Source: an uncultured Lachnospiraceae bacterium (lineage in GTDB: Bacteria; Bacillota; Clostridia; Lachnospirales; Lachnospiraceae). Taken from it: DNA of 64,000 nucleotides. Positions 50,810 to 60,493 of the stretch are shown piece after piece. The stretch is taken from contig CAJTOL010000002.1 in assembly GCA_910577645.1 (NCBI GenBank), forward strand, positions 124,001 to 188,000. Direction: 5' to 3'. Every line of letters begins with the position of its first letter. Within the stretch, counting starts at the first letter, position 1. Below the pieces are notes generated by a model that saw only the letters and a list, made by a program, of their open reading frames with translations, was not told where the DNA came from and made no database searches. The translations under genes were made by a program, and so were the position numbers.

Positions 50810-52177
50810 ATGAAAAAAATAGTGGCAGTGTTTCTTAGCGGTATGTTGGTAATGGGTTCTTTAACCGCTTGCAGCAATAAACAGGCAGAGAAACCAGCCG
50901 GTTCTTCTGCAGAGTCAGGTGCAGAGTCAAAGGCGGCAGCAGGCGAAGCTTCAGGAAAAGCAGGGGGAGACGTAGTCTGGTGGACCTGGAGTACAGAGGC
51001 AACGGATGCCTTTGCCAGGCAGATTGAATATGCAGAGACCAATAATCCGGGATTAAACGTAGAGATTCAGTATACGGCAAATGCTGATTTTATGGCAAAG
51101 CTTCCGGTAGCCATTGCAGGCGGAACCGGCCCGGATCTTTATCAGATGACCAGACCCTCCTTTGAATTGTACGCAGCATCCGGACAGGCTATGGATTTAA
51201 CCGATGCCATTACAAATTCCCCAAAGCTCCAGGAATATATGGACAGTTTAAGCCCTGAATTGAGAGAGACCTATCAGTTTGAAGGAAAGCAGATGGCAAT
51301 TCCCTTTACCATTGAAAGTACAGCCATTGCTTACAATAAAGATTTATTTGAGGCAGCAGGCCTTCCGGACTTGAAGGAAATTGAGGATACCTGGACATGG
51401 GATGATCTTCGTGAATTAGCAAAGCAGCTGACAGTTAAAAATGAAAAAGGTGAGACAACTCAGTATGGTTTCTATTGCGGAGTAGACAGACTTCCGGCCT
51501 GGGAATTTATCTGGTCCAGAGGAGTGGAAATGTTTAATGAAGACGGCTCTGCCTGTATCCTGGATCAGCCGGAGGTTGCAGAAGCTTTGACGCCATTGGT
51601 AGAAATGTATCAGGAAGGACTTTCTCCAAGTATTGATGCCACAACCCAAACCTCTGGAGATGATATCTTTATCAGTGGAAAAATCGCTATGATTCCGGCA
51701 GGCATTTGGAAGGTTCCCTCTTATAATAATATTACTACCTTTCAATGGGATGTAGTGGAAATTCCTCATGATCCGGTAACGGGAAAGAGAGTATCTTCCA
51801 GTAATGTGCTGGGATTATTTGTTAACCCAAATGCTAAAAATTATGAGGCTGCAATTGCTTTGCTGGAAGAGCTGGTACAGCCGGAATGTCAGAAGATTTT
51901 AGCTGACACTCATATGTATATTCCGGCTTTGGAAGAAGTCAGAGACGGGTATTTTGAGGGAGATGTGCCGGATAATATTGCGGCATACGAAAATGCTTTA
52001 AACTATATTCATCCCAATACCCTGACACAGTATATTCCTTATGGACAGTTTAATGAGGAAGTAAGCAACGCATTGAAGAAGGCTTTTAGCAAAGAAGCAA
52101 CTATAGAAGAATCTATGAAAGAGCTGAACAATAAAATCAACGGGATAATGGAAGAAAATAAGGCTCAGTTTGAATAA
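50810..52177 (+). CDS. ABC sugar transporter substrate-binding lipoprotein (family 1)
   Basis: 455 residues. Signal with lipobox LTAC (Cys21), a Ser/Ala/Gly linker, then the SBP_bac_1 fold: DVVWWTWSTEATDAF, GGTGPDLYQMTRPSF, AIAYNKDLFEAAGLPD, and a C-terminal NALNYIHPN segment. Members bind oligosaccharides or glycerol-phosphate-type ligands. RBS AAAGGGGAAA. First gene of an operon with two permeases and two hydrolases. Confidence 0.92.
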   Translation: MKKIVAVFLSGMLVMGSLTACSNKQAEKPAGSSAESGAESKAAAGEASGKAGGDVVWWTWSTEATDAFARQIEYAETNNPGLNVEIQYTANADFMAKLPVAIAGGTGPDLYQMTRPSFELYAASGQAMDLTDAITNSPKLQEYMDSLSPELRETYQFEGKQMAIPFTIESTAIAYNKDLFEAAGLPDLKEIEDTWTWDDLRELAKQLTVKNEKGETTQYGFYCGVDRLPAWEFIWSRGVEMFNEDGSACILDQPEVAEALTPLVEMYQEGLSPSIDATTQTSGDDIFISGKIAMIPAGIWKVPSYNNITTFQWDVVEIPHDPVTGKRVSSSNVLGLFVNPNAKNYEAAIALLEELVQPECQKILADTHMYIPALEEVRDGYFEGDVPDNIAAYENALNYIHPNTLTQYIPYGQFNEEVSNALKKAFSKEATIEESMKELNNKINGIMEENKAQFE

Positions 52178-52207
52178 TCATACTTAGAAACGAAGGAGGA
52201 ATTGATT

Positions 52208-53074
52208 ATGGGGAAATGGAGTAAAAAAGAAAGAAAACAGCTGAGGACGGGACTGCTTATCATTTCCCCATGGTTGATTGGATTGCTTGTTTTTACAGTA
52301 ATTCCTCTGATCCTTGCCATAGGCATGAGCCTGACCAATTATAGTTTTTTATCGCCGCCCAAGTTTGTTGGCCTGGGCAACTATATTACAATGTTTACTC
52401 AGGATCCGATGATTTGGAAGTCTTTGGGAATCACTCTTCTGTATGCTGTTTTTACGGTTCCGCTTCAGCTGATATTCGGATTTTTGCTGGCAAATCTTTT
52501 AAATCAAAAGTTAAAAGGGATTGTCGTATTTCGTACTATTTTCTATATACCATGCCTCATTGTTGTAGTTTCCTCAACACTTTTGTGGAAGCAGATGTTA
52601 GATACGGATTTCGGTATTGTGAATTACCTGTTAAAAAGCCTGGGACTTAATAAAGTTTCCTGGCTGGCAGGAACGGGAACGATTATAGCCAGTACTGTTT
52701 TTATCAATATTTGGCAATCGGGAAAGATGATGATTATTAATTTGTCGGGACTTCAAAGTATTCCCACATCCCTCTATGAAGCGGCAGATTTAGATGGCTG
52801 CAGTAAATATAAGCAGGTATTTCATATTACGCTGCCTCTGATGACGCCGGTGCTGTTTATGAACTTTCTAATCGGTCTGATTGGCGCTTTTAAATCCTTT
52901 ACACTGTTTAAGATTTTAACAGATGGAGGTCCCAATAATGCAAGCATGGTATATATGCTATATTTGTATAAAAATGCATTTTTAAACTTTAAGCTGGGTT
53001 ACGCAAATGCCATGTCTGTATTCCTGTTTGTGATTGTGGGCGCATTGACACATTTTACTATACAAAACATCTAA
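52208..53074 (+). CDS. ABC sugar transporter permease (MalF/UgpA type), C-terminus frameshifted
   Basis: 288 residues from ATG 52208 with AAGGAGG upstream. Six membrane helices; the coupling motif EAADLDGCSKYKQVFHITLPLMTP (EAA loop) is intact. The frame ends early with THFTIQNI. In the +1 frame from 53052 the expected family tail appears (ILLYKTSKKWVYYGGE) ending at TGA 53100-53102, which would overlap the next gene's ATG. One extra base near 53045-53051 explains this. All membrane helices and the EAA loop are upstream of the shift, so function may remain. Confidence 0.88.
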   Translation: MGKWSKKERKQLRTGLLIISPWLIGLLVFTVIPLILAIGMSLTNYSFLSPPKFVGLGNYITMFTQDPMIWKSLGITLLYAVFTVPLQLIFGFLLANLLNQKLKGIVVFRTIFYIPCLIVVVSSTLLWKQMLDTDFGIVNYLLKSLGLNKVSWLAGTGTIIASTVFINIWQSGKMMIINLSGLQSIPTSLYEAADLDGCSKYKQVFHITLPLMTPVLFMNFLIGLIGAFKSFTLFKILTDGGPNNASMVYMLYLYKNAFLNFKLGYANAMSVFLFVIVGALTHFTIQNI

Positions 53075-53101
53075 AAAATGGGTATATTACGGGGGTGAAT
53101 G

Positions 53102-53950
53102 ATGGAAAAGAAAAGACGAAACGGGAAAGTTATCCGAAAAACATTATGCTATCTGGCCCTGGTTCTGCTGTCAATTATTTTTATGTTTCCACTTTACTGG
53201 TTTTTCCTTAACTCCATAAAAAGCTATGAACAGATTTTCCAATACCCTCCGAAATTTTTTGTCTGGCCTATGAGATTTGAGAATTATGGGGAGGCATACC
53301 AGTATTCGGCTTTGGACTTTGGGAAAATGCTTAAGAATTCAGCGATTATTACCATTTTATCTGTGGTGGGAGCCATGATTTCTTCCTCCATAGTGGCCTT
53401 TGGATTCTCCCAGATAAAATGGAAGGGAAGAGATCAGGTTTTTATGCTGGTAATCCTGACAATGATTATTCCAACAGAGGTAGTATTAACTCCACTATAT
53501 TTTATCTACAGAAAATTAAATCTTTTGGATACCTGGTTTCCGCTGATTGCCCCATTCTTTTTTGCAAAACCATTTTATACATTTATGATGCGGCAGAGTA
53601 TGATGGGAATCCCTTTGGAACTAAGCGAGTCGGCTATGATTGACGGCTGCAACGTCTGGAAAAGATTTCTTTATATTGTTCTTCCTCAAAGCAAACCGGC
53701 TTTACTGGCAGTGATGATCATGGCGATGCAGGATCAGTGGAATAATTATCTGGAGCCTTTAATCTACATTAATTCAAATTCAAAGCAGACGATTTCTGTA
53801 GGACTGACCTTTTTTAGCGGAATGTATAACATTCAGTGGAACTTAGTATTTGCCGCTGCGGTAATTGTAGCGCTGCCTATTTTGCTGGTATTTATATTTA
53901 TGCAGAAATATTTTATTCAGGGAGTCGTTGTATCGGGGGTTAAGGGATAA
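53102..53950 (+). CDS. ABC sugar transporter permease (MalG/UgpE type)
   Basis: 282 residues from ATG 53102 (an ATG at 53099 is also possible) with GGGGGTG upstream. Six membrane helices and the coupling loop ESAMIDGCNVWKRFLYIVLPQSKPA. Pairs with the previous gene. No ATPase gene is in the operon; such importers often share an MsmK/UgpC-type ATPase encoded elsewhere. Its last base overlaps the next start. Confidence 0.92.
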   Translation: MEKKRRNGKVIRKTLCYLALVLLSIIFMFPLYWFFLNSIKSYEQIFQYPPKFFVWPMRFENYGEAYQYSALDFGKMLKNSAIITILSVVGAMISSSIVAFGFSQIKWKGRDQVFMLVILTMIIPTEVVLTPLYFIYRKLNLLDTWFPLIAPFFFAKPFYTFMMRQSMMGIPLELSESAMIDGCNVWKRFLYIVLPQSKPALLAVMIMAMQDQWNNYLEPLIYINSNSKQTISVGLTFFSGMYNIQWNLVFAAAVIVALPILLVFIFMQKYFIQGVVVSGVKG

Positions 53951-54795
53951 TGGAATCACATAAGTTTGATATGCATGTTCATACCAGAGAGACCAGCAAG
54001 TGCGGAAAGCTGTCCGGAAAGGATGTGGCATGGTGTTACCGAATGGCCGGTTATCAGGGAATTATGATTACCGACCATTACCATAAAGAATATTTTGACA
54101 GTTTAGGACAGATGAATCCCAGGGAGAAGATAGAATGTTATCTTTCCGGCTATCGCGCCGCGAAAAAAGAAGGGGATAAAATAGGGCTGGATGTTGTTCT
54201 TGGCATTGAGTTTCGGAATGTTGAGACAGAGGATGATTTCCTGATTGTCGGCATTACGGAAGAGTTTTTATATCAGTATCCGGCTATTTATAAATTGCCC
54301 TTAAGACAGGCATTTAAGCTTTTCCATGATCACGGAATGCTGGTAATCCAGGCTCACCCCATTCGATTTACGGTTGCAGATAACAGTGGGGAAAATGAGT
54401 TCAGAACATATTGCAATAATGAGCTGATTGCCATGGTGCAGCAAAATCCGGAAATGAAAGAGATTTCCTTTTCAGAATGGAAAGATGCAAAGAAACAAAA
54501 GAGGGCCGGGAAGTTTTCTTACCCTCTTCTGTTAAGACTTTGCCAGCTGCAATGTGAGGATATGCTGGACGGAATAGAAGTCTATAATGGAAATATCCAA
54601 TGGGCCCAGGAGCCGGATAAAATTGACAGGATTTTAAGGGAACATCCGGAATACTTAAGAGTTTCGTCATCCGACTTTCATGAAGCAGCCCATTTAGGGC
54701 GGGGCGGAATGGTTTTGGAACAAAGAGCAGCTGATTTCAGGGAACTAAAACAGGTACTATCCCGCCAAAGGGTAATGGACTGGATTCGAAGATAG
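53950..54795 (+). CDS. PHP-domain phosphoesterase
   Basis: 281 residues. PHP motifs: DMHVHTRETSKCG (HxH), MITDHYH, the Glu of VLGIEF, QAHPIR and SSDFHEA (Asp-x-His). The complete metal set indicates a phosphoesterase. It overlaps the permease by one base, so it works on the imported compound or its derivative. PHP enzymes of the PhnPP type act on cyclic phosphodiesters. Confidence 0.85.
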   Translation: MESHKFDMHVHTRETSKCGKLSGKDVAWCYRMAGYQGIMITDHYHKEYFDSLGQMNPREKIECYLSGYRAAKKEGDKIGLDVVLGIEFRNVETEDDFLIVGITEEFLYQYPAIYKLPLRQAFKLFHDHGMLVIQAHPIRFTVADNSGENEFRTYCNNELIAMVQQNPEMKEISFSEWKDAKKQKRAGKFSYPLLLRLCQLQCEDMLDGIEVYNGNIQWAQEPDKIDRILREHPEYLRVSSSDFHEAAHLGRGGMVLEQRAADFRELKQVLSRQRVMDWIRR

Positions 54796-54817
54796 GGGAG
54801 AAAAGGAGAGAGCAGAT

Positions 54818-55654
54818 ATGAAAATACATTTTTATGGAACAGGAGCATCGGAAGGCGTTCCGGGATTCTTTTGTGAATGTGAACATTGTAAGGAGGCAAG
54901 AAGGCTGGGCGGAAAAAATTTAAGGACAAGAACCTGTGCAAAGCTGGACGAAGAAATATTAATTGATTTTTCTATGGATACATATGCACAAACATTATTC
55001 AGACAGCTGGATATGACAAAAATTAACTATGTGCTGGTGACCCATTCTCACGATGATCATCTATATGCGCCCGGACTGATGCAGGTTAAGCCGCCTATGG
55101 CATTTTATAAAAGGCCGCGCAGTCTCCGTGTTTTTGGAAATGAAAAAGTAAATAAAATGATTCAGTATGAGATGGGAAAATACGGAAGAAACCGGGCCGA
55201 AATAGAAGAATATTTGAAAGTTCAGGTGCTCTCTCCTTTTGAAGAGGCAGCAGCGGGAGACTATAAAATACATGCGCTTCCAGCGAATCATGATATAGAC
55301 GAAAACTGCTTTATTTATGTTATTGCGCGGGACGGAAAAACGCTTCTCTACGGTCATGATACAGCTATATTTGGGGAAGAAACATGGGCTGAATTAAAAA
55401 AATACTGTTTTGATTGTGTGATTTTGGATTGTACTATGGTAGAAGAAACCGGAATTTTTAAAGAGCATATGGGACTTCCCGATAATGTGGCAATTAGAGA
55501 GCGGATGTTAAGAGAAGGAATGGCAACAGCAAATACAAAATTTGTAGCTACTCACTTTACTCATATCTACAATCCGGCACATCAGCGGATCACACCCATA
55601 TTTGCAGAAAAAGGATTCTTGGCCGCTTATGACGGAATGGAAGTGGAGTTTTAG
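54818..55654 (+). CDS. PhnP-like metallo-beta-lactamase-fold hydrolase
   Basis: 278 residues. MBL signature THSHDDH (about 74-80), further His/Asp ligands in LPANHD and LYGHD, and a C-terminal VATHFTHI. The N-terminus GTGASEGVPGFFCECEHC has the PhnP-type SEGxPxxxCxCxxC-like cysteine arrangement. PhnP is a cyclic phosphate phosphodiesterase. Together with the PHP gene it points to phosphodiester breakdown. RBS AAAGGAGAG. Confidence 0.85.
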   Translation: MKIHFYGTGASEGVPGFFCECEHCKEARRLGGKNLRTRTCAKLDEEILIDFSMDTYAQTLFRQLDMTKINYVLVTHSHDDHLYAPGLMQVKPPMAFYKRPRSLRVFGNEKVNKMIQYEMGKYGRNRAEIEEYLKVQVLSPFEEAAAGDYKIHALPANHDIDENCFIYVIARDGKTLLYGHDTAIFGEETWAELKKYCFDCVILDCTMVEETGIFKEHMGLPDNVAIRERMLREGMATANTKFVATHFTHIYNPAHQRITPIFAEKGFLAAYDGMEVEF

Positions 55655-55720
55655 ACGGATACGCTGGATTATATAGGCTGTTCTGAAATTTATATCAAAC
55701 TAAATATTATATTTCGAATA

Positions 55721-55749
55721 TTGACATAATACGGGTAAATCACTATACT
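55721..55749 (+). promoter_or_regulatory. Promoter of the YHYH gene
   Basis: TTGACA (55721-55726), 17-nt spacer, TATACT (55744-55749), 36 nt before the start codon. Confidence 0.8.
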
Positions 55750-55784
55750 GAAACAAATGGATTAGAAAAGGAGAGATTGCCAAG

Positions 55785-56378
55785 ATGAGAAAAAATAGAC
55801 TCGCAGTATTGCTTGCCGCTGCTGCTATCAGTACCTGTATTCCTGAAACGGTACTTTTTGTAGGAAGTCCTATTGAAGCCCAGGCCCACGGCGGACGTAC
55901 TGACAGCCAGGGCGGGCATCGGGACAATAAAAATAAAAGCGGGCTGGGGAGCTACCATTACCACTGCGGCGGCTATGAGGCTCATCTCCATCCAGGCGGC
56001 GTATGTCCTTACAGCGGAGGAACCGCCAGCGCCAACCTATCCAATTCTACTGGAAGTACAACGGATACTGCCGGAAGTGAGACTGATACGTCAGGGTCTG
56101 TTGTAGTGCCGTCCAACATTTCACTGGTATTTGACGCAGCCTATTATGGGGAACATAATAAGGACATCAGCGATGCTGTTGGCTGGGACAGTGTTCAGCT
56201 GTTAGAAAATTTTCTTAGCACCGGGATGAGAGAGGGACGTGTTGGAATTGAAAGCTTTCAAGTTTCCGTATATAAAGATAAAAACCCGGATTTGGCAGAG
56301 ACATTTGGAGAAGATTTACCATCTTATTATTATCACTACATGAACAGCGGATATTTAGAGGGACGTACTGCATACTGA
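55785..56378 (+). CDS. Secreted YHYH-domain protein
   Basis: 197 residues. N-terminal signal peptide (about 1-35, cleavage near AQA-HG). The YHYH motif follows: HGGRTDSQGGHRDN and GSYHYHCGG (about 36-65), ending with HLHPGGVCPY. A Ser/Thr linker (about 77-107) leads to a C-terminal repeat-like domain (FDAAYYGEHNKDISDAVGW and YKDKNPDLAETFG) that resembles cell-wall-associated DUF-type modules. The His-rich core may bind metal. Function unknown. RBS AAAGGAGAG. Confidence 0.8.
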   Translation: MRKNRLAVLLAAAAISTCIPETVLFVGSPIEAQAHGGRTDSQGGHRDNKNKSGLGSYHYHCGGYEAHLHPGGVCPYSGGTASANLSNSTGSTTDTAGSETDTSGSVVVPSNISLVFDAAYYGEHNKDISDAVGWDSVQLLENFLSTGMREGRVGIESFQVSVYKDKNPDLAETFGEDLPSYYYHYMNSGYLEGRTAY

Positions 56379-56487
56379 TTACGTAAACATTAATAGAATG
56401 TAGCAGCTTAAATCTTCTGCATGATCCGGGCAGGAATGAAGATAAAAGTATCTGCTGAGGGCGGGAGAGTCGAGGATAATAAACGAT

Positions 56488-57444
56488 ATGGAAAAGACCG
56501 AAAAGAGATCCATAAATCTAACCAGCATGAAAGCAGTGCTGCTTTTGGCAGGTTTCTGCTGCTTTTTGTGGGGAAGCGCCACTCCTGCAATCAAGACAGG
56601 TTACAGCCTGTTTCAGATTGACAGCAGCGACACCTTCTCTATTCTTATGTTTGCCGGAATTCGGTTTTTGCTGGCCGGATTTCTGGTAATCTTGTACCAC
56701 AGTATGATAAAAGGCAGATGGATCCTGCCGGCTAAAGGATCCGGAATGAAGCTGTGCAATTTGGCTTTGTCACAGACCATCCTGCAATATTTCTTTTTTT
56801 ATGTAGGGCTGTCCCATGCAACCGGAGTCCACGGAGCGATTATTACAGGAACCAATGTATTTATTTCTATCTTGTTTGCAAGCCTGATTTTCCGTTACGA
56901 AAAGCTGACGTCTCAAAAGCTTGTTGGCTGTATATTGGGATTTGCAGGGATTGTCATTATGAATCTGTCCGGAGCCGGGACGGATAAGCTTTTTGAAATG
57001 TCTTTTCTGGGAGAAGGCTTTGTTCTTCTGGCTCAGGTTTTCTACGCTATTTCCGGCGCCCTGATTAAAAAGTATTCCCGGGAATACGATGTGGTAACCA
57101 TGTCCGGCTACCAGTTTATGCTGGGAGGAGCCGCCTTGACGGCTATAGGCTTCTTAGGCGGAGGGACTCTGGCCAGGGCCCCGGGAATTTTGGCGGCGGT
57201 TCTGCTTTTGTATCTGAGCTTTATCTCTGCGGCGGCCTATACCATATGGGGAATCCTGTTAAAATACAATCCGGTAAGCCGGGTAACCGTATTTGGATTT
57301 ATGAACCCGCTGTTTGGCGTGGTTTTATCCGCGGCTTTTCTGGGGGAGAAGGAGCAGGCATTTTCCGTCAATGCTCTGACGGCTTTGGTTTTGGTATGCC
57401 TGGGGATTTATGTGGTAAACAAAGAAAAACAGGTGAAGTCATAA
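56488..57444 (+). CDS. EamA/DMT-family transporter
   Basis: 318 residues, ten membrane helices in two EamA repeats (about 15-150 and 165-310). Start ATG 56488 with CGAGGAT upstream. The family segment GCILGFAGIVIMNLSG closes the first repeat and LGEKEQAFSVNALTALVLVCLGIYVV the second. Exports a metabolite or amino acid; substrate unknown. Confidence 0.9.
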   Translation: MEKTEKRSINLTSMKAVLLLAGFCCFLWGSATPAIKTGYSLFQIDSSDTFSILMFAGIRFLLAGFLVILYHSMIKGRWILPAKGSGMKLCNLALSQTILQYFFFYVGLSHATGVHGAIITGTNVFISILFASLIFRYEKLTSQKLVGCILGFAGIVIMNLSGAGTDKLFEMSFLGEGFVLLAQVFYAISGALIKKYSREYDVVTMSGYQFMLGGAALTAIGFLGGGTLARAPGILAAVLLLYLSFISAAAYTIWGILLKYNPVSRVTVFGFMNPLFGVVLSAAFLGEKEQAFSVNALTALVLVCLGIYVVNKEKQVKS

Positions 57445-57501
57445 AGAGCCTTGTTCGATATGATAATGGTAATGCAGAGGGGATTCAATATATCAAAACG
57501 A

Positions 57502-57552
57502 AGCAACACCGCTGTAAAACCCTTATAGAATGGGCATTACAACGGTGTTGCT
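57502..57552. terminator. Hairpin between EamA and GH1 genes (likely terminator)
   Basis: AGCAACACCG pairs with CGGTGTTGCT, with inner TGTAA/TTACA and CC/GG stems. It sits 8 nt after the GH1 stop on the minus strand, where TTCGTTTTGA follows. Confidence 0.65.
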
Positions 57553-57559
57553 GCTCGGC

Positions 57560-58996
57560 TTAAATGTCTAATACGGTTCCGTTGCTCTTGATTACCTTCT
57601 GGTACCAGTAAAAAGATTTTTTCTTTTTTCTGGAAAAAGTTCCGCTTCCATTATCCTCTTTATCTACATAAATAAATCCATAACGTTTACTCATTTCTCC
57701 TGTTGAAGCAGAAACCAGATCCAGGCAGCTCCATGCTATATATCCCATCAGCTCCACGCCGTCTTCCACAGCATCCTTCATAGCCTCAATATGCCTTTTT
57801 AAATAATCAATGCGGTAACTGTCAAAGATGTCGCCGTTTTCCTCAACTACATCTTTGGCTCCCAATCCGTTTTCCACAAGAAACAGCGGCTTCTGATACC
57901 GGTCATATAACTGATTCATGGTGATCCGAAGTCCCAGAGGATCAATTACCCACCCCCAGTCGCTTGCCTGCAGATAGGGGTTTTCAACAGAACGGACTAC
58001 ATTTCCGTCATTTATGACTTTATTGTTTATATCAGAGGAAACGCACCGGCTGGCATAATAGCTGAAAGAAATAAAATCGACAGTTGTTTTGAGCGTATCA
58101 AGATCCCCGTCTTCTATTATTAGATGAACGCCTTTTTCCGCAAATAGTTTTTTGGCATAAGAAGGGTAGTGTCCCCGTGCCTGCACATCAATAAAAAAGA
58201 GATTTTCCTGCTCTTTTTTCACCGATTCCCAGACATCCAGGGGATTACAGGAATAAGGATAAAAGCTTCCTCCTGCTAACATGCAGCCTATCTGATTGTC
58301 CGCGCTGTATCGGTGCGCCAGCTTTACGGCCATCGCACTTGCCAGCAGCATATGGTGTGCGGCTTGATAAATGGTCTGATTTTTATTCTCTCCTTCTTCG
58401 AAGGCGATTCCGGCACCGGAAAACGGGCTGTGCAATACAATATTGATTTCATTGAATGTAAGCCAGTATTTTACCAGGCCGGAAAACTCCCGAAAGCAGG
58501 TGTCTGCATATCGGACAAAGCAGTCGATCACTTTTCTGTTTCTCCAGGAACCATACTTTATAATCAAACCCATGGGAATATCAAAATGGCAGAGGGTTAC
58601 CAAAGGTTCAATTCCATATTTCTTGCATTCTGTAAATACATTCTGGTAAAAAGCAATTCCCTTAGGATTAGCCTCCCTTTCATCTCCATTGGGGAAGAGA
58701 CGGGACCAGGAAATAGACGTACGGAATACCTTTAATCCCAATTCGGCCATCAGGGCAATATCTTCTTTATAACGATGATAGAAATCAATGCCGTCATGGC
58801 TTGGATAATACTCACTGGAAAGGATTTTAGGGTGTGTGATGTTGCCCAGTTTGACAGCCATTCGCTGCTGACCATGGGGAATCAGATCAATATTGCTGAT
58901 TCCCCGGCCATCCTCCTGAAAGGCCCCTTCTGCCTGATTGGCAGAAATGGCGGCGCCCCACAAAAAGTTTTCCGGTAATTTGAAATCATGAATCAT
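57560..58996 (-). CDS. GH1 6-phospho-beta-glucosidase
   Basis: 478 residues, standard GH1 length. Family start FLWGAAISANQAEGAF; acid/base Glu183 (TFNEIN); nucleophile Glu375 (LFLVENGLG). Phospho-sugar-type environment and a PTS gene 2 nt upstream (end to start) indicate that it splits 6-phospho-beta-glucosides from the PTS. Last gene of the minus-strand operon. Confidence 0.93.
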   Translation of the reverse strand: MIHDFKLPENFLWGAAISANQAEGAFQEDGRGISNIDLIPHGQQRMAVKLGNITHPKILSSEYYPSHDGIDFYHRYKEDIALMAELGLKVFRTSISWSRLFPNGDEREANPKGIAFYQNVFTECKKYGIEPLVTLCHFDIPMGLIIKYGSWRNRKVIDCFVRYADTCFREFSGLVKYWLTFNEINIVLHSPFSGAGIAFEEGENKNQTIYQAAHHMLLASAMAVKLAHRYSADNQIGCMLAGGSFYPYSCNPLDVWESVKKEQENLFFIDVQARGHYPSYAKKLFAEKGVHLIIEDGDLDTLKTTVDFISFSYYASRCVSSDINNKVINDGNVVRSVENPYLQASDWGWVIDPLGLRITMNQLYDRYQKPLFLVENGLGAKDVVEENGDIFDSYRIDYLKRHIEAMKDAVEDGVELMGYIAWSCLDLVSASTGEMSKRYGFIYVDKEDNGSGTFSRKKKKSFYWYQKVIKSNGTVLDI

Positions 58997-58998
58997 TA

Positions 58999-60402
58999 TT
59001 ATTCTCCCTCTGGAATATCTTTAAAACCGATTACAAGTGTTAATACAAAGGAAAGGACAATGGAAAGAACGGAAATACCTGCAATCCACATAATACTCCT
59101 TCCGGGATTGGCCGGATCAATAAACTGAACACCGGTCAGGACGCTGGGAGATACCATGGAGCGGCTGGCAAGACCGGCAATGCCTGCCAAGCATCCACAT
59201 ACGAAGCCGGTGATCAGAGAGGCCAGCAGCGGACGTTTCAGCCGTACAGCAACTCCATAGAGGGCTGGTTCGGTAGTTCCTGCGATTAGAGCAGAGGAAG
59301 CGGCTGCAAGAGCAGTCTGACGAAGTTCTATATTTTTTGTCTTGAGAGCTACGGCAAGTGAAACACCTCCTAAGGACAGGTTAGCGCCAATTTCAGACGG
59401 CATTACGGTACCTTCCATTCCGGTATCAGAAATTGTCTGAAGAATTGTAGGAGTAAAAACGCGATGCATACCTGTGATAACCAGCAGAGGCCAGATGGCA
59501 CCCATAATTCCAACGGCAAGGAAACCAAGCTTTGACTGAACAAAAAATACAAAGGAAGAGATCCCTTCTCCCACAAAGATACCGGCAGGTCCGATAATTA
59601 AAATCGCAATAGGAGCGGCAATGAGGAAGATCAGCATAGGCTTTAAAAAGTTTTTGGTAACTGCAGGAGTTATTTTGTCAATGGCACTCTCAATATAGGA
59701 AAGAATCCATGTCATACAGAGCGCGGGAATAACGGTGTAAGTATATTTTACAGATGCGATGGGGATTCCCATAAAATGAGCTGCTGTCTCTCCTACGGTT
59801 ACGGCCTCCATCAGAGAACGGAAATCCGGATGAATTAAAACTCCTCCAATGGCAATCGCAATAAACATATCTGTTTTAAACTTCTTTGAAGCAGATGCGG
59901 CAACCATGACAGGAAGGAAATAAAAGGCTCCGTCGCCAATGGTATTGATGATTTTATAGGTTTCTCCATCTGCAGACAGAATTCCGGCCATCCCTAACAA
60001 CATAACAAGCAGTTTCACCATAGAAGCGCCAATAATTGCGGGGATAAGAGGGGACATAGTTCCAACAATTGCGTCAAGGATATTGTTTCCGATTTTTTTC
60101 AGTGTCAGGGGTTCCTTTTTCTCCCCTTTTGCAATCTCACTTGCTTCACCGAAATTTCCAAGCTTTAAGACTTCCCGATATGCGGTTTCTACATGATTTC
60201 CGATAATGATCTGGTATTGCCCGCCCTGTTTTACCACACCTATTACTCCGTCAGTTCCTTTGACGGCATCGTCGTTTACGATGCTCTCATCATTGAGGAC
60301 AAAACGCAGACGGGTCATACAGTGGGTTACACTGGCAATATTATCGACTCCGCCAATGTGTTCTACAATCTTTTTTGCTGCTGCGGCATAATCTTTCGCC
60401 AT
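58999..60402 (-). CDS. PTS beta-glucoside-type EIIBC component
   Basis: 467 residues. N-terminal EIIB domain with the phosphorylated Cys28 (HCMTRLRF), then an EIIC domain (about 105-460) with ten or so membrane helices; SEIGANLSLGGVSLAVAL and GTTEPALYGVAVR are typical of the glucoside family. No EIIA domain is fused; a separate EIIA is at 61551. Imports and phosphorylates beta-glucosides for the GH1 enzyme. Confidence 0.93.
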   Translation of the reverse strand: MAKDYAAAAKKIVEHIGGVDNIASVTHCMTRLRFVLNDESIVNDDAVKGTDGVIGVVKQGGQYQIIIGNHVETAYREVLKLGNFGEASEIAKGEKKEPLTLKKIGNNILDAIVGTMSPLIPAIIGASMVKLLVMLLGMAGILSADGETYKIINTIGDGAFYFLPVMVAASASKKFKTDMFIAIAIGGVLIHPDFRSLMEAVTVGETAAHFMGIPIASVKYTYTVIPALCMTWILSYIESAIDKITPAVTKNFLKPMLIFLIAAPIAILIIGPAGIFVGEGISSFVFFVQSKLGFLAVGIMGAIWPLLVITGMHRVFTPTILQTISDTGMEGTVMPSEIGANLSLGGVSLAVALKTKNIELRQTALAAASSALIAGTTEPALYGVAVRLKRPLLASLITGFVCGCLAGIAGLASRSMVSPSVLTGVQFIDPANPGRSIMWIAGISVLSIVLSFVLTLVIGFKDIPEGE

Positions 60403-60493
60403 GTTTACTTACCTCCTGATTATTTTAATCGTGTTGTTTTTGTTGTCTCTGATTGTATGAATTTAAGGAGTAATTGTCAACGAATTGGAAAGC

